A DNA stretch of 49,190 nucleotides, taken from Defluviicoccus sp. Its GTDB lineage: Bacteria > Pseudomonadota > Alphaproteobacteria > MPNO01. The position numbers and the translations under genes were made by a program. A model generated the notes under the pieces. That model ran no database searches and was not told the DNA's origin. It saw nothing but the letters and a program-made list of their open reading frames with translations. The DNA lies in NCBI GenBank assembly GCA_028821395.1, contig JAPPGP010000253.1, positions 1 through 49,190 on the forward strand, written 5' to 3'. Of the stretch, positions 24,831-32,237 are shown one piece after another (within the stretch, counting starts at the first letter, position 1; every line of letters begins with the position of its first letter).

Positions 24831-25787
24831 TCAGGACGTGACCAGGGCGTCGCCCACCATCTCCCGCGCCTCCTCGACGAGCGCCAGCCCCGCATCGGTC
24901 GCGGCCTCGGCCAGGATGTCGATCCACAGCTGACCCTGATAAACCGCGCGGTGGACGAGGCCGATGCGCCGCGACGGCTCGGGATCGGAGAATCTGAGCA
25001 ATCGCAGCTCGGGCGCGGCGGTGCTCTCGCACAGCGCGGCGGTCTCCGGGATCAGCGTAAGCCCCGCGCCGTTCGCCACCAGCTTCGCCAGGGTCGTCAG
25101 CGACCCCGCGCCGCGGCGGACTTCCTGGATGCGCCACATCGAGCAGGCTCCGAGAACCTGGTCCGCCAGGCAATGGCCCTCCCCGAGGGTGAGCAGCGGG
25201 CCGATATCGGCTCGCGCCAGATCCGCCGGGTGCGGGTCGCCGTCCAGCGCGCGCACCGCGGAAAGCCGCCTGGCGCGGCCGGCGAGCAGGAACCGGTCCT
25301 CGAACAGCTCCCGCTCCGGCAGCTCCAGCAGCCCGAGCGGCAGCGAGACGATCGCCGCGTCGAGACGCCCGGCCAGCAGATCGGTGACGAGATCCTGTCC
25401 CGCCCCTTCCGCGACGTTGAGCTCGACGCGCGGCGCGGAGCGTTCCAGCCTGGCCAGCATCCCCGGCAGCAGGTAGGGCGCGAGGGTGGACAGGATACCG
25501 ACCGAGAACCGCAACGGACCCTCTTCGAAGCGCTTGCCCATGGTCTCGAGCAGCAGCGTCTCGTCGAGGATCCGCAGGGTCTGTTCATGGGCTTCGCGGC
25601 CCAGCCGGGTGAGCTGGATGCCGCGGCTCTCGCGCTCCACCACGGGCCCGCCGAGCGTGGCTTCGAGCTCCCGGATCTGCAGCGAGAGGGCGGGCTGCGA
25701 CACGTGGACGCTCTCGGCCGCACGGCTGAAGGAGCCATGTTCGACCAAGGCCCGGAAATAGCGCAGCTGACGTAAGGTAACCGGCAT
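24831..25787 (-). CDS. oxyR: OxyR-like LysR-family transcriptional regulator
   Basis: 318 aa LysR-type regulator. N-terminal winged helix: LRQLRYFRALVEHGSFSRAAE and VHVSQPALSLQIRELEATLG. The effector domain contains GHCLADQVLGAC, two cysteines with the eight-residue spacing of the E. coli OxyR Cys199-Cys208 redox pair, and VANGAGLTLIPETA. It should therefore sense hydrogen peroxide by disulfide formation. It is divergent from a class II aldolase/TPP decarboxylase operon and may control it as well as itself; no catalase or ahpC is adjacent. AGGAGA precedes the ATG. Confidence 0.87.
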   Translation of the reverse strand: MPVTLRQLRYFRALVEHGSFSRAAESVHVSQPALSLQIRELEATLGGPVVERESRGIQLTRLGREAHEQTLRILDETLLLETMGKRFEEGPLRFSVGILSTLAPYLLPGMLARLERSAPRVELNVAEGAGQDLVTDLLAGRLDAAIVSLPLGLLELPERELFEDRFLLAGRARRLSAVRALDGDPHPADLARADIGPLLTLGEGHCLADQVLGACSMWRIQEVRRGAGSLTTLAKLVANGAGLTLIPETAALCESTAAPELRLLRFSDPEPSRRIGLVHRAVYQGQLWIDILAEAATDAGLALVEEAREMVGDALVTS

Positions 25788-25830
25788 AGCTCGTCTCCTA
25801 TGGCGCTTGCGCGCCGCCTTGCTTTTCCCT

Positions 25831-25871
25831 TCCGGTCCAGGGAGCCCCCGGACGGGGTTCCCTGGACCGGA
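25831..25871. repeat. Perfect long hairpin in the oxyR leader
   Basis: TCCGGTCCAGGGA (25831-25843) and its exact complement TCCCTGGACCGGA (25859-25871) enclose GCCCC...GGGGT that pair further (one G-T pair), giving an 18-bp stem with a five-base loop CGGAC. No T tract follows on either strand, so a simple terminator is unlikely. It lies 44 bases upstream of the oxyR ATG and could be a leader structure, operator or mobile repeat. Confidence 0.7.
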
Positions 25872-25902
25872 CGCGCCTATCAAGGCACCTCATGGGTATA
25901 CG

Positions 25903-25960
25903 CCAGGCGATAAATAAAAAATAATACCGTTTTCTTGCAAAAGACATAAGAAAATATAAT
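25903..25960 (+). promoter_or_regulatory. AT-rich divergent promoter region with TATAAT
   Basis: An AT-rich island in otherwise GC-rich sequence, between oxyR and the aldolase operon. A perfect TATAAT lies at 25955-25960; the best -35 (TTGCAA, 25935-25940) is spaced at only 14 bases, so help from an activator is likely. About 88 bases separate it from the aldolase ATG. TATACGCCAGGCGATA at 25898-25913 is a loosely symmetric LysR-type box candidate. Confidence 0.45.
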
Positions 25961-26047
25961 GCGAGAGCCGCGGCTCGCGCCGTCCGGTGCGGCATGGTAA
26001 GACCGGCGCCAGGCATCGATCCGCCGCACGGCAGAGGGGGTTCCGGC

Positions 26048-26764
26048 ATGAGCAATGTGCTTCAGGCGATGCGCGACGTGGTGGTCGCCAATCGCATCCT
26101 GGCCCGCGAGGGGGTGGTCGATGCCTACGGCCATGTCACCGTCCGCCACCCCGACAACCCGGAACGCTATCTGATGTCGTGCTCGCGCTCGCCGGAGCTG
26201 GTCACCCTCGACGACATCATGGAGTTCACCCTGGACGGCGAGCCGGTGGACGACTCGGGCCGGGTGCCCTACGCCGAGCGCTTCATCCACGGCGCGATCT
26301 TCGAGAAACGGCCCGACGTCAATTCCGTGGTCCACAACCACTCGCACGCGGTGATCCCGTTCGGGGTGACCGGGGTGAAGCTCAGGCCGATCATCCATGT
26401 CGGCGCGGCGATCGGCGCCGACATCCCGGTCTGGGATATCCGCGACCGGTTCGGCGACACCAACCTGCTGGTGGTCGACATGGAGCAGGGGCGCGACCTC
26501 GCCGACTGTCTGGCCGGCAACCGGGTGGCGCTGATGCGCGGCCATGGCTGCGCGGTGGCGGGCGGCTCGCACCAGCAATCGGTGATGACGTCGGTCTACC
26601 TCCAGGTCGCCGCCGAGCTGCAGGCCCAGGCGATGCGGATGGGCGAGATCACCTATCTCTCGGATGCCGAGATCGAGCACTGCTCGGCCACCTTCACCAG
26701 CGAGATATCGGTCAACCGGGCGTGGCAGTATCTCCGCCACCGCGCCGGCGTGAGCGATCTCTAG
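26048..26764 (+). CDS. Class II aldolase/adducin-family protein
   Basis: 238 aa zinc-dependent class II aldolase or decarboxylase (fuculose-phosphate aldolase fold). Metal ligands are seen in VVHNHSHAVIPFG (HxH, about residues 96-101) and LMRGHGCAVAGGS (His about residue 166); VTVRHPDNPERYLMS is the usual N-terminal segment. It would cleave or decarboxylate a hydroxy or oxo acid, handing the product to the TPP enzyme encoded 9 bases downstream. The ATG at 26048 follows AGAGGGGG; an in-frame upstream ATG at 25994 is less well supported. Confidence 0.9.
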   Translation: MSNVLQAMRDVVVANRILAREGVVDAYGHVTVRHPDNPERYLMSCSRSPELVTLDDIMEFTLDGEPVDDSGRVPYAERFIHGAIFEKRPDVNSVVHNHSHAVIPFGVTGVKLRPIIHVGAAIGADIPVWDIRDRFGDTNLLVVDMEQGRDLADCLAGNRVALMRGHGCAVAGGSHQQSVMTSVYLQVAAELQAQAMRMGEITYLSDAEIEHCSATFTSEISVNRAWQYLRHRAGVSDL

Positions 26765-26773
26765 GCGGCGCCG

Positions 26774-27292
26774 ATGGCCGGGCCCAGCCGCGAGATCGCC
26801 GCCGCCATCGCCGAGCAGGCGGCGCAGTCGGGGATCGAGCTGGTGGCCAGCCTGCCGGACGGCTGGATCGCCGCGCTGATCGAGACGTTCGAGGCCGACG
26901 CGCGGTTCGACCACATCCCGGTCAACCGCGAGGAATCGGCGATCGGGCTGTGCTCGGGCGCGTTCTTCGGCGGCAAGGGCTCGCTCGCCCTGATGGGCGC
27001 GTCCGGGCTGATGACCTGCATCTACGCGATCACCAAGATCAACTACACCTACATGGTGCCGATGACGATCTTCATCACCATGCGGGGGCGGCTCGGCGAC
27101 CGCGCCAAGTTCCACGTCTCGAACGGGCTCTATCTGGAGCCCGTCATGCGCTCGATCGACCTCCCCTACACGGTGATCGAGCGGCCCGACCAGCTCGGCG
27201 AGATCCGCCGCGCCGAGGCCCATTCGCGGACCATCTCGAGGCCCGTGGTGGTCGGCTTCACCCGCGACCTGCTGTACGGGGAGAGCGGCTGA
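26774..27292 (+). CDS. Split TPP decarboxylase, N-terminal (alpha) subunit, second copy
   Basis: 172 aa PYR-domain protein like the alpha subunit of sulfopyruvate or phosphonopyruvate decarboxylase. IPVNREESAIGLCSGAFFGG holds the catalytic Glu (REES, about residue 51), followed by LALMGASGLMTCIYAITKINYTYMVPMTIF in two strands and a helix. It shares the plan of the protein at 15700-16215 but differs clearly in sequence, so they are separate systems. Stop and start with the next gene overlap as TGATG. Confidence 0.87.
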   Translation: MAGPSREIAAAIAEQAAQSGIELVASLPDGWIAALIETFEADARFDHIPVNREESAIGLCSGAFFGGKGSLALMGASGLMTCIYAITKINYTYMVPMTIFITMRGRLGDRAKFHVSNGLYLEPVMRSIDLPYTVIERPDQLGEIRRAEAHSRTISRPVVVGFTRDLLYGESG

Positions 27293-27894
27293 TGGCGATG
27301 CAGATGGAGGCCTGTTTCGCCCACCTGGTCGAGCGCTGGACCGACGAAGTCGTCGTCACCTCGGCCGGCAACGCCTCCGAGATGTGGTGGAAGCTCACCG
27401 GCGAAACGGAAAGGGTGTTTTACCTCGAAGCCTCGATGAGCCTCGCCTCGCTGTTCGCCGCCGGCATCGCCTACGGCATCCCGCGGGCCAACGTGTGGGC
27501 GTTCTCGGGCGACGGGGCGTTCCTGATGAACCCCGGCATGCTGACGGTGGAGCGCCGGCTGGGGTTGCCCAACCTCACCCATTTCCTTCTCGACAACGGG
27601 GTCTACGGCGCCACCTTCGAGATCGGCATGTCGGACCAGGGCGAGACCGACTACGCCGCGCTGGCGCGTGCCTGCGGGCTGCGGAACGTGTTCCGCTTCG
27701 CGACGCTCGGCGAGCTGAGCGACGGCATGGACGAGGTCGAGCGGGTCAACGGCGAGGCCTTCGTGGTGCTCGACGTGGAGCCGCACGGCTCCGCCCTCCC
27801 CGACCCGCCGATGGACGGCCCGGAATGCAAGTTCCGCTTCGGCCGCCATCTCGAGCGCAGCTACGGCGTGAGGATCTTCGACGCCCGGGTCTGA
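27292..27894 (+). CDS. Split TPP decarboxylase, C-terminal (beta) subunit, second copy
   Basis: 200 aa PP-domain subunit. NVWAFSGDGAFLMNPGML carries the GDG cofactor motif (about residues 73-76) and FLLDNGVYGAT the closing N (about residue 100). The N-terminal part, VVVTSAGNASEMWW, and the C-terminal extension FRFGRHLERSYGVRIFDARV are typical of longer members. It is the last gene of the aldolase operon. Together the three enzymes could break down a branched or sulfonated hydroxy acid; the precise substrate cannot be read from sequence. Confidence 0.87.
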   Translation: MAMQMEACFAHLVERWTDEVVVTSAGNASEMWWKLTGETERVFYLEASMSLASLFAAGIAYGIPRANVWAFSGDGAFLMNPGMLTVERRLGLPNLTHFLLDNGVYGATFEIGMSDQGETDYAALARACGLRNVFRFATLGELSDGMDEVERVNGEAFVVLDVEPHGSALPDPPMDGPECKFRFGRHLERSYGVRIFDARV

Positions 27895-28085
27895 GGCGGA
27901 ACGGCCCGCCACGCTCCGGCTCCCCGCCGCGACGGAAAGGCGCCAGGGCGGCGGCGCCGGAGGCCCTGGACCTGCGACGTCATGACGCATTGCGCGCCCA
28001 ACCCGACCGTTCGACGGTACGGGCCTTTCACGGCCCCAGCGGCCGGCAGTTTCAGGAATCGCAGGCTCCGGTGTCCGAGAACGAC

Positions 28086-28598
28086 ATGGAGACGGACGCG
28101 GACCGGGAACGCGCCACACGCGTCCCGCCCACGTTCCCCGGTGGCGAGCGGCAGAGCGTCGGCGGCTGGATTCGGTTCGGCGTGGTGGCGTTCTTCTGGT
28201 TGCCGATGCTTTACATCCTCGTCAATCTTATCCTGAATTCTTCGTCCTCGTTCGACGCGGCCATCGAGTTCGTGGCGCTCTCCACCGTCTGGTGCCTGCC
28301 GCTGGCGATTGCCTGCTGTCTGATCCGCTGGGCTGGGTATCCCGGAACCGCATGGGCCATGCTGGCGAGCCTGGGAATCGCGACTTTACTCATGTTGGTC
28401 GCGATGTTCGCCGCAGGTGCTTCAGGCCGCTCCTCCTCGACTGCTCAGGAACAAGCGATTGGGATATGGGCCGCTGTCATCAGCCTGCCCGCCTGGCTTA
28501 TGTTTGTCTGTCGGCATTTCAACGGGCACCGAAAGCGCCCCGTCGCTGGTACGGCGCCCCGCGGAGATGGCGATCGCGGTTCCGGCGACTCCGGCTAA
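28086..28598 (+). CDS. Hypothetical four-helix membrane protein
   Basis: About 170 aa protein without a recognisable family. After a charged, acidic N-terminus (METDADRERATRVPP) four hydrophobic segments follow: IRFGVVAFFWLPMLYILVN, EFVALSTVWCLPLAIACCL, WAMLASLGIATLLMLVAMF and IGIWAAVISLPAWLMFVC, then a basic tail. A GTG at 28071 would add five residues. Codon use is less GC-extreme than in neighbours, hinting at separate origin. It converges on the Rieske beta subunit gene; both stop codons share the four bases CTAA at 28595-28598. Confidence 0.6.
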   Translation: METDADRERATRVPPTFPGGERQSVGGWIRFGVVAFFWLPMLYILVNLILNSSSSFDAAIEFVALSTVWCLPLAIACCLIRWAGYPGTAWAMLASLGIATLLMLVAMFAAGASGRSSSTAQEQAIGIWAAVISLPAWLMFVCRHFNGHRKRPVAGTAPRGDGDRGSGDSG

Positions 28599-29113
28599 AC
28601 CGGGAACACCAGGCAGTTGTTGATCACCACCGAGTCGTAGACGCAGCGGCGCTCCCTGATCAGCAACCTTCCCTCCACCCGCTCGAACAGGTCGTAGTAC
28701 TTGCCGACCTGCTGGATGCGGCTCGGCTCCTCGACCAGGGTCTCGACCAGCAGGTAGTTGGCCTCGGCGCGGATGGTCGCGCCCGATACCTCGTGGACGC
28801 GGACGTTGGCGATCTGCAGATTCAGGTAGCGCGGGGCGTACATCTCGGTGTTTCGCAGCGCGAAGGCGCGGTCCTTGAGCATGCCCTTGCCCTCGCAATA
28901 GACGAGGCCGAGCGGCAGGCCGGAGTCGTGATTGTCGCGGGCGACGATGCAGTAGAACGCGTCGTCGGTGAAGAACTCGCACCACTGCTCGACCTCGCCG
29001 CGCTCCAGCGCGTCGGCGTAGTCGAAATGGAACTCCTCGATCTCCAGCCTGAGGTCGCGGAACGCGGTCCGGTCGGCGCGCGCCGCGCGCACCCCCTCCG
29101 CGGTCTCGCTCAC
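28595..29113 (-). CDS. Ring-hydroxylating dioxygenase beta subunit
   Basis: 172 aa small subunit of an aromatic ring-hydroxylating dioxygenase (SnoaL-like/NTF2 cone fold). Seen: EIEEFHFDYADALERGEVEQWCEFF at the start, FYCIVARDN, RNTEMYAPRYLNLQIANVRV, and the C-terminal LLIRERRCVYDSVVINNCLVFPV typical of the family. It is structural, supporting the alpha subunit. The start is GTG at 29111-29113, overlapping the alpha-subunit stop as GTGA, so translation is coupled. Confidence 0.92.
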   Translation of the reverse strand: MSETAEGVRAARADRTAFRDLRLEIEEFHFDYADALERGEVEQWCEFFTDDAFYCIVARDNHDSGLPLGLVYCEGKGMLKDRAFALRNTEMYAPRYLNLQIANVRVHEVSGATIRAEANYLLVETLVEEPSRIQQVGKYYDLFERVEGRLLIRERRCVYDSVVINNCLVFPV

Positions 29114-30381
29114 AGCGCCATCGCCTCGCGGTAGTAGCGGTACATGGCGCGGATCGCGCGCTCGGTGATGATGGTGTCGGTCTCCTCCTCGTCGTCGCCG
29201 AGCAGCGCGAGCCCGACCCGGGGCATCGAGCGCCTGAGCCCGTCCTGGACGAATTTGAGCGCCTCGTTGTCCTCGATCCCCAGGAACCCGCCGGGGCCGA
29301 AGATGTTGTTCTGGCGCAGCCGGTGCCGCGTCATCGCCTCGTCGTCCGTCGCGCGGCCGAACACCGCCCAGATCATCATCAGCTCGTTCGGCCCGCGCGG
29401 CACGATGAGCCGGGTGTTCAAAATGTTGGTCTGGCGCAACGCCGTCATGTTGGGCCAGATCGTCATCGCCGCCCCGGACCAGGAGGAGTCGAACTCGCGG
29501 ACGAAGTCGAGCACGCTCTCGTCGTTGAGCCTGAGCCCCTCGCGATAGGCCGCGATCTGCGCCTGGTCCTCCTCGCTCACGTCGGGGCGGCCCTGCGGGC
29601 GGCGCGACAACAGCGCGCTGTGGCGCCCGACGGGGTCGACCAGGATGTCGGACTCGTTGCTGGTCACGAACAGCCCGAAGGTCGTGAGATAAGTGTGCAG
29701 CAGGGTCGCGTGGTAGGGGTCCTTGAGGTTCTCCTGATAGAGCTTCCAGTTGCCCGGCAGGATGTTGCGGTGGAGCCCGAGCAGCACCTGCTCGGTGCCG
29801 TCGAAGATGATGTCGAACTGTTCGCGGATCTCGGGGCCGAGATAGTCCTCGACCGGCTCCATGTCCTCGCAGGCGGTGGCGAAGATCACCCCGCGATAGG
29901 CCGAGACCTCGAACTTCCGCAACCCGTGCTCGGCCATGTCGAAGCCGGGCGGCATGCCCCCCTTGCCCTTCACCCCGCGGCGGAACGGCACCGCCACCAA
30001 ATCGCCCGCGAGGTCGTAGGTCCAGTTGTGGTAGGGGCAGACGAAGCGCTCGGTGTTGCCGCGGTATTCGCGGCAGTACTCGGCGCCGCGGTGGGCGCAG
30101 CGGTTCTCGAAGACGTGGAAGCCGCCGTCCATGTCGCGGGTGACCACGACCGGGACCTCGCCCACATAGGAGCGGATATAGTCGCCCGGCTTCGGCACCT
30201 CGCATTCGAGGCCGACGAAGTTCCAGTGCCGGCCGAAGAAGATGCGCTCCTGCTCGCGTTGGTAGACCCGCTCGTCGGTATAGACCCAGTCCGGCACTTG
30301 CCACTCGTCGGCGGGCCAGACCAGCCCGGCCGGCGCGACGGCGCCGTTGCCGTTGGCCGGGAACCGGTTCGTTCCGTCCAT
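29110..30381 (-). CDS. Ring-hydroxylating dioxygenase alpha subunit (Rieske)
   Basis: 423 aa catalytic subunit. Rieske ligands in FENRCAHRGAEYC and FVCPYHNWTYDL (about residues 93-118); mononuclear iron site in NLKDPYHATLLHTYL (D...H...H, about residues 208-219). It pairs with the beta subunit encoded directly downstream to make an alpha-beta dioxygenase that adds both oxygen atoms to an aromatic ring; reductase and ferredoxin are not in the window. The ATG at 30379-30381 follows AGGAGACGGGGC, an excellent ribosome binding site; the open frame extending upstream is not coding. Confidence 0.94.
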   Translation of the reverse strand: MDGTNRFPANGNGAVAPAGLVWPADEWQVPDWVYTDERVYQREQERIFFGRHWNFVGLECEVPKPGDYIRSYVGEVPVVVTRDMDGGFHVFENRCAHRGAEYCREYRGNTERFVCPYHNWTYDLAGDLVAVPFRRGVKGKGGMPPGFDMAEHGLRKFEVSAYRGVIFATACEDMEPVEDYLGPEIREQFDIIFDGTEQVLLGLHRNILPGNWKLYQENLKDPYHATLLHTYLTTFGLFVTSNESDILVDPVGRHSALLSRRPQGRPDVSEEDQAQIAAYREGLRLNDESVLDFVREFDSSWSGAAMTIWPNMTALRQTNILNTRLIVPRGPNELMMIWAVFGRATDDEAMTRHRLRQNNIFGPGGFLGIEDNEALKFVQDGLRRSMPRVGLALLGDDEEETDTIITERAIRAMYRYYREAMAL

Positions 30382-30426
30382 GCCCCGTCTCCTGCTTGCG
30401 GGTTGGAGTATCCGCCGGATGGCGCG

Positions 30427-30445
30427 CGCCCGCAAGCCGCGGGCG
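30427..30445. repeat. Short GC hairpin upstream of the Rieske alpha gene
   Basis: CGCCCGC (30427-30433) and GCGGGCG (30439-30445) form a 7-bp stem with a five-base loop between the small proline-rich gene and the dioxygenase operon. No T tract follows, so its role as terminator is uncertain. Confidence 0.35.
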
Positions 30446-30508
30446 AAAACGTATCTCTGCCCGGATCGGTGCGACGGAGTGGCGTGTCGGTGGGTTCGGC
30501 CCTGCCGG

Positions 30509-30643
30509 TCAGTTTTTCCTGGGCGGTGGCGGCGGAGGGGCCGGCGGTTTGGCGGCGCCCGGCGGCTTGGACGATACGCCTTTCTCCAATGGTACGGAAC
30601 CCGGGCCTTGTCTTGAAGGCGGGGGCGTGGGCTCCTTGGCCAT
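30509..30643 (-). CDS. Small proline-rich protein (44 aa)
   Basis: Tiny gene missed by length filters. It encodes MAKEPTPPPSRQGPG, a middle PLEKGVSSKPPG and a C-terminus PPAPPPPPPRKN; about 40% of residues are proline. A good ribosome binding site (AAGGAG, 8 bases before ATG) and the position 42 bases after the DUF6338 gene on the same strand argue that it is real and cotranscribed. Proline-rich tails like this are disordered and may bind SH3-like or other partner domains or sit near the membrane. No family name is recognised. Confidence 0.65.
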   Translation of the reverse strand: MAKEPTPPPSRQGPGSVPLEKGVSSKPPGAAKPPAPPPPPPRKN

Positions 30644-30685
30644 GACTTGCTCCTTGTGCTGCTCGTTGGATTCCGGTTCTTCGGT

Positions 30686-31282
30686 CTAACTTTGGCGTAC
30701 TTCCAGAAACTCGACCATTTCAACTTCCCCAGCGGGAATGAGAATGCTGGCGACTCCTTCGATGGGCTCCCGCCTGTCGTCATACAACCATTCACCCTCC
30801 GCGATACGGAAATGTCCGTCGGCGGGATGGCTGGGCCACTCTTCCGGCCAGCCGAGAAGGCGCCGCTGCCCGTCCAGGTGCAAGACGACATAGGAGTCTC
30901 GGTGCCGGGAGAATGCGGAATACCATTCGGACGGGTAAGAAGTCTCCCTAGTGATGCCGGCCTGGCGTAGAAGCTTGTGCAAGGAGTCCGTGTTGGAGAT
31001 ATAGGAGGCGAGCAGTCCCAGCACGACTGCGACAACGATGGAAAGTGCGGCCTCCCACGTCCCGGCCGCCGCGAGCTTCCCTTGCGCGCTAGACAGGGCC
31101 AGCAGGCAGAATTTCGTTATTGTCTGCCCGACCACAGTGAATATCAGTGCCACAACGACACGATCGAATGTGCCGGGCCTGGGATGGGATGTCAGAGAAT
31201 AGAAGACGGCGGCGGCAACGAATCCCGGTAGGAGAAAGGTCAAGACGCCGACGATTTCACCGGATGCCCAGTCGATATCCAT
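30686..31282 (-). CDS. DUF6338-family membrane protein
   Basis: 198 aa protein resembling DUF6338. Three hydrophobic segments lie in the N-terminal half (IVGVLTFLLPGFVAAAVFYSL, FDRVVVALIFTVVGQTITKF and WEAALSIVVAVVLGLLASYI as shortened here), followed by a cytosolic domain with LHKLLRQAGITRETSYPSEW, SAFSRHRDSYVVLHLDG and LGWPEEWPSHPADGHFRI. Function unknown. The ATG at 31280-31282 is chosen since the promoter upstream would leave a leader of about 35 bases; a GTG at 31297 is possible. It is followed by the small proline-rich gene, probably as a two-gene unit. Confidence 0.75.
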   Translation of the reverse strand: MDIDWASGEIVGVLTFLLPGFVAAAVFYSLTSHPRPGTFDRVVVALIFTVVGQTITKFCLLALSSAQGKLAAAGTWEAALSIVVAVVLGLLASYISNTDSLHKLLRQAGITRETSYPSEWYSAFSRHRDSYVVLHLDGQRRLLGWPEEWPSHPADGHFRIAEGEWLYDDRREPIEGVASILIPAGEVEMVEFLEVRQS

Positions 31283-31323
31283 CGCCCACGGCCTCACGCA
31301 GATTCATGGTTTGTTCTAACGGT

Positions 31324-31351
31324 AGCATAGCGACCCGCTGGGTTGCGTCAA
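31324..31351 (-). promoter_or_regulatory. Sigma70-type promoter for the DUF6338 gene
   Basis: On the minus strand TTGACG (31346-31351) is separated by 16 bases from TATGCT (31324-31329), a near-consensus housekeeping promoter. Transcription would start near 31317, about 35 bases before the DUF6338 ATG. Confidence 0.6.
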
Positions 31352-31402
31352 GCCCTTCCGTTTCTCGAATTTCCTGCCGGTTCGCAGCCGCGCGAGGTCC
31401 GG

Positions 31403-32227
31403 CTACGCGTCCCGGTTGGCCTCCTGCACCACGGCGCGGTCGTTGTAGCCGTCGAGCGCGCGGTGCATCGCGGCGACGCAGACCGGGTCTAGGTCGAAGC
31501 GCGGCTCCGGGTCCGGGTCCCAGTGGCCGTAGCGGTCCTCGCCCCGGACCAGCAGCGCCGAGCGGCGGCCGATCGCCGACCGCACCCGGGTCGGAATATA
31601 GATGAAGGAAATCCCCATCCGGCGCCACGCGCTCCGGTTCGGCTCCGAGCCGTGGATCAGCCGCTCGTGGTGGATCGAGAACTGCCCCGCCCTCAGCACC
31701 AGGTCGACCGCCCCCGCATCGTCGATCCCCTCCAGCGTCTGGCCGCGCGACAGCAGATTGTCCCTGGCGTAGGTCTCGACATGGACCAGCTCCGCGCCGC
31801 GGTGGCTGCCCGGGATGACGCGCACGCAGCCGCTCTCGGGCGTGGAATCGCTGAAGGCGAACCACACCGTCGCCTCTTCGTGCGGGTCGAGCCCGTAATA
31901 GGCCGAATCCTGGTGCCAGGAGACGAAGGAAGGATCGCCGGCCCCCTTGAACCAGAAGGTCGACAGGTAGACCAGCAGATCGGGGCCGAGCAAATCCTCC
32001 ACCGCGTCGAGGATGGCCGGGTGGCGCGCCAGCCCGACCAGCCAGGGGAAGACGAGGTGGCCCTTGACGCGGAGCTCCTTCGTCGCGTCGACCCCGCTCG
32101 CGCGCTCGTAGTCCTCGATCCGGCGGCCGAGCGCCCGCGCCTCGTCCGCGGCCATCGCCTCGACCGGGCAGACATAGCCGTCGCGCTCGAAGGCGGCGAC
32201 CTGTTCCGCGCTCAGCTTCCTGCCCAT
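31403..32227 (-). CDS. Phytanoyl-CoA dioxygenase family protein (copy 1)
   Basis: 274 aa Fe(II)/2-oxoglutarate dioxygenase. VSWHQDSAYYGLDPH supplies the HxD of the iron triad (about residues 104-106), SIHHERLIHGSEPNRS the distal His and the Arg-type 2-oxoglutarate contact region (about 190-200). Length and the GSHRGAELVHVETYARDNLL segment match PhyH-family proteins of alphaproteobacteria, which hydroxylate CoA esters or small natural products. It follows the alpha/beta hydrolase by 10 bases. It is most like the copy at 38232-39056. Confidence 0.92.
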   Translation of the reverse strand: MGRKLSAEQVAAFERDGYVCPVEAMAADEARALGRRIEDYERASGVDATKELRVKGHLVFPWLVGLARHPAILDAVEDLLGPDLLVYLSTFWFKGAGDPSFVSWHQDSAYYGLDPHEEATVWFAFSDSTPESGCVRVIPGSHRGAELVHVETYARDNLLSRGQTLEGIDDAGAVDLVLRAGQFSIHHERLIHGSEPNRSAWRRMGISFIYIPTRVRSAIGRRSALLVRGEDRYGHWDPDPEPRFDLDPVCVAAMHRALDGYNDRAVVQEANRDA

Positions 32228-32237
32228 GCCGACCTCC

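Noticed and set aside
25987-27894. Single 635-codon frame spanning the aldolase and TPP genes
   Set aside because: Only its last third is in the real frame of the TPP beta subunit; the first part is a +1 or +2 shadow, and stop/start overlaps define separate genes.
29110-31035. N-terminally extended form of the Rieske alpha subunit
   Set aside because: The extension covers the DUF6338 and small proline-rich genes in another frame; the ATG at 30381 has an excellent ribosome binding site.
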